Shown here piece after piece: positions 59,038-64,000 of a stretch of 64,000 nt of DNA. Each line of letters begins with the position of its first letter. Within the stretch, counting starts at the first letter, position 1. Source of the DNA: Streptomyces pilosus (lineage in GTDB: Bacteria > Actinomycetota > Actinomycetes > Streptomycetales > Streptomycetaceae); contig NZ_BMTU01000010.1 of assembly GCF_014649835.1 (NCBI RefSeq), positions 186,001 through 250,000 of the forward strand, read 5' to 3'. Made by a program: the position numbers and the translations under genes. The notes below the pieces were generated by a model that did not search any database, was not told the DNA's origin, and saw only the letters and a program-made list of their open reading frames with translations.

Positions 59038-60696
59038 TCACCGGGTGACCACGTGCCGTTCGTCGGGCACGCAGTGGGTCATGGTGAGTCCCTCGACGTC
59101 GCGCGGCGGGTTGTCGCCCAGGTTGGCCAGCCGCTTGCGGTCCTCGTCGGTGAGGGTCTGGCTCGCGAGCGGTTCGAGGTGGGCGACGTCCTCCGGCATG
59201 ATGCCGAGGCCCTCGCCGACCCGGCGGCCGAGGTCGTTCTCGGCCAGCAGACAGTGCCAGACCATGCGTTCCTGCACCTCGCGGTCGCACTGCGCGAACA
59301 AGTCGGTGAAGTTCTTCACCAGGTCGTCGCGCTCCCAGTCCTCCATCAGGCAGTAGCGCTGGCCCGCCTGGAGGTAGTCGTTGGTGCGCGGGATGCGCTT
59401 GCGGGTGAGCCGGCCCACGATCTCCGGGCCCTGGTCGTCGTGCGTCGGGTACTCGCCCTCGCGCAGTCCGCCGGTGATCGACGGCTCGTAGTTGACCTGC
59501 GGGTTGTCCCCGCTGTCGTCCACGAAGTACGTCATCTGCCCGTCGCGCTGGTTGGTGCGCACCTCGGCGTTCTTCGCCTGGTTGACGGGAAGTTGCAGGT
59601 AGTTCGGGCCGACCCGGTGGCGCTGGGTGTCGCTGTAGGAGAAGGTCCGGCCGACGAGCATCTTGTCGTCGGAGAAGTCGAGGCCGTCCACGAGGACACC
59701 GGTGCCGAAGGAGATCTGCTCGTTCTCGGCGAAGTAGTTGTCCGGCATCCGGTCGAGCACCATGCGGCCCACCGGCTTCGGCGGGAAGTCCTGTTCGGGC
59801 CAGGTCTTGGTGTCGTCCAGCGGGTCGAAGTCGAGCTCCGGGTGGTCGTGGTCGTCCATCATCTGGACGAGCAGCTCCCACTCGGGGTGGTCGCCGCGGG
59901 CGATCGCCTCGTACAGGTCCTTGGTGGCGTGGCCGAGGGAGTCCGCCTGGACGTTGGCGGCGTCCTCCTCGGTCATGGAGCGCACGCCCTGCTTGGGCAT
60001 CCAGTGGTACTTGACCAGCTTGGTGTCGCCCTCGGCGTTGACCCACTTGTAGGTGTTCACACCGAAGCCCTGCATGTGGCGGTAGTCCGCCGGGATGCCG
60101 CGCGGGCTGAACAGGTTGACCAGCATGTGCATGGCCTCCGGCGTCTGCGACATGAAGTCGAAGATGCGCCGCGGCTGCTGCTCGAAGGTCACCGGGTCGG
60201 GCTTGAGGGCGTGGATGACGTCGGGGAACTTGATGGCGTCCCGGATGAAGAACACGCCCAGGTTGTTGCCGACGAGGTCCCAGTTGCCGTCCTCCGTGTA
60301 GAACTTCACGGCGAAGCCACGCGGGTCACGGGCGGCCTCGGAGGAGTCGCGTCCGCCGATGACGGTGGAGAAGCGCACGGCCAGGTCGGTGCGCTTGCCC
60401 TGCTCCTGGAAGAGCTTGGCCCGGGTGTAGCGGGAGACGGGCTCGTCGCCCCACTTCCCGTACGCCTCGAAGAACCCGTAGGCGGTGACGCCGCGCGCGT
60501 GCACCACGCGCTCGGGGATGCGCTCCCGGTCGAAGTGGCTGATCTTCTCCAGGAACTGGTAGTTCTCCAGCGTGGCCGGGCCGCGGGCGCCGACCGTGCG
60601 CTGGTTCTGGTTGTCGTAGACCGGATGGCCCTGGCGGTTGGTCAGTACCTTGCGGTCGTCGCCCGGGGCGGGACCCCGGCTCGAAACGTCCGTCAT
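59038..60696 (-). CDS. katA: Heme catalase
   Basis: 552-aa monofunctional clade-3-like catalase converting hydrogen peroxide to water and oxygen. Active His66 in RVVHARG, Asn144 in LVGNNLGVFF, and the proximal Tyr in RTFSYSDTQRHRVGPNY. About 60 residues longer than the smallest catalases because of the C-terminal tail. ATG 60696 has AAGGAG about 10 bases upstream (minus strand). Regulation not visible; no sigma-B-like element in the near upstream region. Confidence 0.96.
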   Translation of the reverse strand: MTDVSSRGPAPGDDRKVLTNRQGHPVYDNQNQRTVGARGPATLENYQFLEKISHFDRERIPERVVHARGVTAYGFFEAYGKWGDEPVSRYTRAKLFQEQGKRTDLAVRFSTVIGGRDSSEAARDPRGFAVKFYTEDGNWDLVGNNLGVFFIRDAIKFPDVIHALKPDPVTFEQQPRRIFDFMSQTPEAMHMLVNLFSPRGIPADYRHMQGFGVNTYKWVNAEGDTKLVKYHWMPKQGVRSMTEEDAANVQADSLGHATKDLYEAIARGDHPEWELLVQMMDDHDHPELDFDPLDDTKTWPEQDFPPKPVGRMVLDRMPDNYFAENEQISFGTGVLVDGLDFSDDKMLVGRTFSYSDTQRHRVGPNYLQLPVNQAKNAEVRTNQRDGQMTYFVDDSGDNPQVNYEPSITGGLREGEYPTHDDQGPEIVGRLTRKRIPRTNDYLQAGQRYCLMEDWERDDLVKNFTDLFAQCDREVQERMVWHCLLAENDLGRRVGEGLGIMPEDVAHLEPLASQTLTDEDRKRLANLGDNPPRDVEGLTMTHCVPDERHVVTR

Positions 60697-61026
60697 GATC
60701 GTGGGCTCCTTGCACTGCTCGTCGTCCCCCCGGTCGCGTGCGTACGGGGGTCATGCTGCCGCGCATCCCGGCGGGCTGCGACTCGACGGCGCGGACGGAC
60801 GCCGCCGGTCGGCCCCGGTGCGGCGCCGGGGTCGGACACCGCGGCCGGACGGCCCCCGACCGGCCGTACGCCATCCGGCCGACAGGTCCGGCGGCACGGC
60901 GGGCGCGCGCCGGGCGTCCGGGCGGCCGGCCGCCGCGCACCGGGGAGGTGCGAACCTGCCGGGGCACGGAACGGGTCCGGTCACCGTGCCGCGCACGGTG
61001 ACCGGGCCCGGGTGGGTACGGCCTGC
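60697..61026. other. 330-base intergenic region upstream of catalase
   Basis: No gene found. It contains the catalase leader (ribosome binding site about 10 bases before the start), GC-rich stretches without clear promoter elements, and at its far end the hairpin listed separately at 60973-61009. Confidence 0.5.
60973..61009 (-). terminator. Hairpin after the 78-aa gene
   Basis: 16-base arms with one wobble pair (gggtccggtcaccgtg / cacggtgaccgggccc) and a five-base loop, 17 bases after the stop at 61027. Confidence 0.75.
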
Positions 61027-61263
61027 TCAGCCGCCGTCGAGGCGTGCGCGCAGCAGCCCCTTGCCCAGTTCCGCGCCCTTGCGGCTGTCCGCCTGCGCCT
61101 TGCGGAACAGGTCGGCGACCTCGGTGTCCTTCGCGCGCTCGGCGTCCTGGATGTAGCCCTCCAGGCGCAGGGCGTTGCTCAGGCACGCCTCGACGTACCA
61201 GATCAGGTTGTAGTCCTTGTCCTGCGTGCCGGTGGCGCCGCCGGTCTCCGTCTCGCTGCTCAT
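61027..61263 (-). CDS. 78-aa small stress-type protein
   Basis: Small helical protein: after a flexible Ser/Thr/Gly start, DKDYNLIWYVEACLSNALRL and EGYIQDAERAKDTEVADLFR form two helices, followed by KGAELGKGLLRARLDGG. Resembles ferritin-like-fragment small proteins of Streptomyces but without the metal ligands that would prove it. ATG 61263 with GAGGAGGAG seven bases upstream. A sigma-B-like promoter lies 83 bases upstream, so probably part of the osmotic/oxidative stress response. Confidence 0.75.
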   Translation of the reverse strand: MSSETETGGATGTQDKDYNLIWYVEACLSNALRLEGYIQDAERAKDTEVADLFRKAQADSRKGAELGKGLLRARLDGG

Positions 61264-61345
61264 CGGATCTCCTCCTCGCGGTGCTCGTTTCACCGTCCGC
61301 CCCGTCACGGGTGCCGCAGGGGGCGGGCTTGACAGCCGCGGCCGG

Positions 61346-61370
61346 GTACCCGCCCGGCGCGCGGGCACAC
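61346..61370 (-). promoter_or_regulatory. Sigma-B type promoter of the 78-aa gene
   Basis: On the minus strand GTGT, 15 bases, GGGTAC: the same GNNT-N15-GGGTAC pattern as at 34993-35017. It lies 83 bases upstream of ATG 61263. Confidence 0.55.
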
Positions 61371-61449
61371 CGCGCCGACGACGAGGACGGCGAAGACGCC
61401 CGGAAACGAGGAGAAGGCCCGCGCACCGGGGCGGGCGGAGCAGGGGGCC

Positions 61450-61486
61450 GGGGGCGCGACCGGTCCCCCGTTCCGGTCGTGCCCCC
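61450..61486 (-). terminator. Hairpin downstream of PucR-type regulator
   Basis: 14-base arms with one wobble (gggggcgcgaccgg / ccggtcgtgccccc) and a nine-base loop, about 110 bases past the regulator's stop. Confidence 0.5.
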
Positions 61487-61594
61487 GCCGTGGCTAGAAA
61501 CTAATCGGAACGGGGCGTGCCTGTGTACCGCACCGGTGCCCGCTGCGGCGGCCGGATGACTCATCCGTGCACAACCGCGTCCGATACGCCCGGT

Positions 61595-63085
61595 TCACTC
61601 CGCCGCGAGCACCGGCGGTTCCAGGTCGCCCACCGCCAAGTGGGCCAGCACGACCTCGTAGAGATCGGTGCCGGTGGCCAGGAGCTGGCGTTCCAGGACC
61701 GGTTCGGCGCTGCGCACGTGCTCCCGGACGGTCTGGGGGTGGACGCCCAGACTCTGCGCCGCCCGCTCGGCGTTGCCCCCGGCGTGGATCCAGGTGCGCA
61801 GGGTGCGGCGCAGGTCGCGGGTGTCGTTGTCCAGCCGCCCGAGCAGCTCCCCTGCCCAGGCGCCGACGGCGGGGCCGGACAGCAGGCCGGTGAGGCCCGG
61901 GGAGGGTGCGTCCCGGCCGGGCTCCGGCTGCCCGTCGAGGAGGCTGATCTGGGTGTGCAGCGCCAGGTGGACGACGGCGCGGGCGGTGATGTCGCCGAAG
62001 TCGACGCCGAGCATGGTCTCGACGCGTTCCATGCGGGCCCGCACGGTGTTGCGGCTGACACCGAGGATCTTGGCGGTGTTGACCGCCGTGAACTCCAGGC
62101 CCAGCCGGGTGGTGGCGAGGAGTTCGGCGCGCGTGTGGTGCGGCAGCGAGTCCAGCGGCCGCAGCACCCGGCCCGTCCAGCCGCGCAGGACGGCGGGGTC
62201 CATCAGCCGCTCGGGACGGGTGCGTTCGGCGTACACGGCCGTCTTGTCGGCGCGGAAGCGCGCCACGGCCAGGGCGCTGACGGCCTGCCCGTAGGCGGTG
62301 GCGGTGCGGGCGAGGCTCTGCCACACGCTGCCGCCGAGGAAGGTGTCGGGGTGCCGTCCGACCAGCGACCGCAGCTCGGACGCCGTGCTCTCGCGGGGGC
62401 TGACGACGATCACGTGCCCGTCCATGGCGGGGCACCGCACCACCAGTGCCTCGTCCCGCGTGCTGTCCAGGCACTCCGTCACCAGCCGTTCGCGTCGTTC
62501 GGGCGCGGACTCGACGACGTACACGCACGCCGTGTCGGCGTCCAGCAGGCCCGGCCAGAGCCCGGCCGCGACCCGGCGGGCCGCCACGGTGTCCTCCACC
62601 ATCAGCAGTTGCAGGATCGCCAGCCGCAGGTCGGCCCTGGCCCGCCGGAGCAGCCGCCCCGCCTCGGTGGTCTCGTGGGCGGCCAGCAGCAGTTCGATCA
62701 CCTGAGCGGTGTGCGTGACGACGTCGGCGGTGTGCCGGTCGAAGGGCGTCCCGCGGGAGACGGCCAGCACACAGGTGCCCGACGGGTGGCCGATCCGTAC
62801 CAGGCGCTGGTGGCGCCCCTCCCCCTCCCAGGCCGCGGAGGCGATGCGACCGGAGCCCAGGTCGGCGACGAGGGACTCCTCCAGCCGCAGCCGGGTGCCG
62901 GCGAGGAGGATGCCGGCGGCGTCCTGGAGGGCCACCTCCGCCCGCACGGTGCCGGCCAGCCAGTCGACGACCCTGCGGGCGTCCCGCCCGGCCGGCCGCA
63001 GGTGCTCGAGCAGTTCCCGCGCCCAGCCGGGGGTGTCCCCGGCCGCTTCCCGCGTCCCCCGGATCCCGTCCCCACGGCCTGCCAC
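61595..63085 (-). CDS. PucR/CdaR-type transcriptional regulator
   Basis: 496 aa. A GAF-like sensor region about 35-150 (VALQDAAGILLAGTRLRLEE), a middle GGDEF-like/CdaR domain about 160-310, and a C-terminal HTH of the PucR kind: TTRLGLEFTAVNTAKILGVS followed by RNTVRARMERVE. A second HTH-like segment, AERAAQSLGVHPQTVREHV, lies near residues 448-466, which is unusual and repeats the same fold at the end. Starts at GTG 63085 with GAGAGGGA upstream. Divergent from the Sua5-like gene with a 157-base gap; it may control itself and that gene. Confidence 0.88.
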   Translation of the reverse strand: MAGRGDGIRGTREAAGDTPGWARELLEHLRPAGRDARRVVDWLAGTVRAEVALQDAAGILLAGTRLRLEESLVADLGSGRIASAAWEGEGRHQRLVRIGHPSGTCVLAVSRGTPFDRHTADVVTHTAQVIELLLAAHETTEAGRLLRRARADLRLAILQLLMVEDTVAARRVAAGLWPGLLDADTACVYVVESAPERRERLVTECLDSTRDEALVVRCPAMDGHVIVVSPRESTASELRSLVGRHPDTFLGGSVWQSLARTATAYGQAVSALAVARFRADKTAVYAERTRPERLMDPAVLRGWTGRVLRPLDSLPHHTRAELLATTRLGLEFTAVNTAKILGVSRNTVRARMERVETMLGVDFGDITARAVVHLALHTQISLLDGQPEPGRDAPSPGLTGLLSGPAVGAWAGELLGRLDNDTRDLRRTLRTWIHAGGNAERAAQSLGVHPQTVREHVRSAEPVLERQLLATGTDLYEVVLAHLAVGDLEPPVLAAE

Positions 63086-63242
63086 CTCGGTGTCCCTCTC
63101 GTCTCCCCGCCGTATCGGCCCAGGCCGGGGACGTTACCCCACCCGTGCGCACGGCTCACAGCGGCGCGGCGGAGCCCCGGCCCGGCCGGCGCCGCGGGGC
63201 CGTGTGCGCGATGCTGCCGCGCCGGCGGCATAAGCTCGGTGA

Positions 63243-63863
63243 ATGGCGAAGTACTTCGACGTGCACCCCGACAACCCCCAGGCCCGCACCATCGGCCAGG
63301 TCGCCGACAGCATCCGCTCCGGCGCCCTGATCGCGTACCCCACGGACTCCTGCTACGCACTCGGCTGCCGGCTGGGCAGCCGGGACGGCATCGACCGGAT
63401 CCGCACCATCCGCAAGCTGGACGACCGCCACCACTTCACCCTGGTGTGCCGGGACTTCGCACAGCTCGGTCAGTTCGTACGGATCGACAACGACGTGTTC
63501 CGCGCGGTCAAGGCGTCGACCCCGGGCAGCTACACCTTCATCCTGCCCGCGACGAAGGAGGTGCCGCGCATGCTCCAGCACCCTAAAAAGAAGACCGTCG
63601 GCGTGCGCATCCCCGACCACGTGGTCACCCAGGCGCTGCTGGCCGAGCTGGGTGAGCCGCTGCTGTCCAGCACGCTGCTGCTGCCCGGCGAGGACGAGCC
63701 GATGACCCAGGGCTGGGAGATCAAGGACCGGCTCGACCACCAGGTGGACGCGGTGCTCGACTCCGGCGACTGCGGCACCGAACCCACCACGGTGATCGAC
63801 TTCTCCGGCGGCGAGGCGGAGATCGTACGGCGGGGCGCGGGCGACGTCTCGCGCTTCGAGTGA
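63243..63863 (+). CDS. Sua5/YciO/YrdC family protein
   Basis: 206 aa, the fold of threonylcarbamoyl-AMP synthase. KYFDVHPDNPQARTIGQVAD, then IAYPTDSCYALGCRLGSRDG (ATP/threonine-site SxYxLG type) and TPGSYTFILPATKEVPRM; VGVRIPDH closes the site. Its beginning is closer to YciO (MSQFFYIHPDNPQ type) than to TsaC/Sua5, so it may be a paralogue rather than the main tRNA t6A enzyme. The stop overlaps the next start (GTGA). Confidence 0.9.
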   Translation: MAKYFDVHPDNPQARTIGQVADSIRSGALIAYPTDSCYALGCRLGSRDGIDRIRTIRKLDDRHHFTLVCRDFAQLGQFVRIDNDVFRAVKASTPGSYTFILPATKEVPRMLQHPKKKTVGVRIPDHVVTQALLAELGEPLLSSTLLLPGEDEPMTQGWEIKDRLDHQVDAVLDSGDCGTEPTTVIDFSGGEAEIVRRGAGDVSRFE

Positions 63864-64000
63864 GCCGGGAGCCGGCGGCGGGCGCCGTGCGCGGGACCGC
63901 CGTCGCCGTTCCCACGGAGGACGGGACGGCCGACGCCTATCTGACGCGTCCCGCCGGCGGGGGACCCCGGCCCGCCGTGCTGTTCTACACGGACGCCTTC
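63860..64000 (+). CDS. Dienelactone hydrolase-like protein (5' part only)
   Basis: The first 47 codons are seen, cut by the window edge. GTG 63860 overlaps the stop of the YciO-type gene. The N-terminus VAVPTEDGTADAYLTRPAGG and PAVLFYTDAF are the first strands of alpha/beta hydrolases of the dienelactone hydrolase family. Catalytic residues lie beyond the window. Confidence 0.75.
   Translation, partial: MSREPAAGAVRGTAVAVPTEDGTADAYLTRPAGGGPRPAVLFYTDAF

Larger units (their letters stand above)
61264..61594. other. 331-base intergenic region between PucR-type and small-protein genes
   Basis: No gene found. It holds the sigma-B-like promoter of the 78-aa gene (61346-61370), a hairpin (61450-61486) that may end the PucR-type transcript, and a short A/T patch (gctagaaactaatcgg near 61494-61509). 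Confidence 0.5.

Noticed and set aside
1..64000. tRNA genes, rRNA genes, CRISPR arrays, insertion sequences and prophage
   Set aside because: I looked through the intergenic gaps and found no cloverleaf-like sequences, regularly spaced repeats, transposase motifs or phage structural genes; computed searches would be needed to be fully certain.

Overview
The window is high-GC DNA with actinobacterial gene content: SpoIIE/STAS/HATPase partner-switching proteins, a GAF-ANTAR regulator, a PucR-type regulator, an LAxTG (sortase E type) surface protein, a streptogrisin-like protease, an Rv1733c-family protein and many GTG/TTG starts with purine-rich ribosome binding sites. It reads as a piece of a Streptomyces chromosome, probably an accessory or arm-proximal part. 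I see no rRNA, tRNA, CRISPR array, intact transposon or phage. I recognise about 54 protein genes and one decayed gene.

Region 1 (1-9865): a partial GT4 glycosyltransferase, a cupin, a small membrane protein, phosphoglucomutase, two small proteins, then a suggestive set: HATPase anti-sigma/kinase-like protein, CbiZ corrinoid-salvage amidohydrolase, SpoIIE phosphatase, a B12-binding protein with the Wx9EH and ExH signatures of CarH-type photoreceptors but no DNA-binding domain, and a STAS protein overlapping it by 4 nt. I propose this as a light- or corrinoid-responsive partner-switching system; it is my leading candidate for something undescribed.

Region 2 (9880-18000, mostly minus strand): a compact oxidoreductase operon (MpaB-like oxygenase, SRPBCC, CrtI-superfamily FAD oxidoreductase, unknown, SDR, methyltransferase), then a membrane Mrr-type nuclease, a GAF-ANTAR regulator and an AMIN-like exported protein. 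Region 3 (18139-29660): a large PAS/GAF SpoIIE phosphatase, a decayed MMPL transporter, an LAxTG-anchored DUF1996 protein, GNAT acetyltransferase with a perfect CebR-type operator in its promoter region, YihY membrane protein, flavodoxin-like protein, methyltransferase, Rv1733c-like protein and zinc alcohol dehydrogenase. Region 4 (29895-40295): an AT-rich 47-nt inverted repeat, a giant CtpI-like P-type ATPase, a three-gene operon behind a sigma-B-like promoter, Tat-exported PhoD phosphatase and a streptogrisin C-like protease.

Region 5 (40380-46326, minus strand): a CYP152-type peroxygenase and, behind a low-GC leader, a five-gene unit of a 61-aa peptide, an unknown protein, two paralogous proteins of unknown function and a serine beta-lactamase-fold hydrolase, four of them joined by 4-nt overlaps. 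This is the second candidate novel system. Region 6 (46606-54788): a glycan locus with a UDP-glucuronate decarboxylase-like SDR, carbamoyltransferase, three glycosyltransferases, a GmhA-like isomerase and an HldE-like bifunctional enzyme, pointing to an ADP-heptose-containing, possibly carbamoylated glycan. Region 7 (54821-64000): MFS exporter, then stress and maintenance genes (hemerythrin, DoxX, fructosamine kinase, catalase, a small protein behind a second sigma-B-like promoter), a PucR-type regulator, a Sua5/YciO protein and the start of a dienelactone-hydrolase-like gene.
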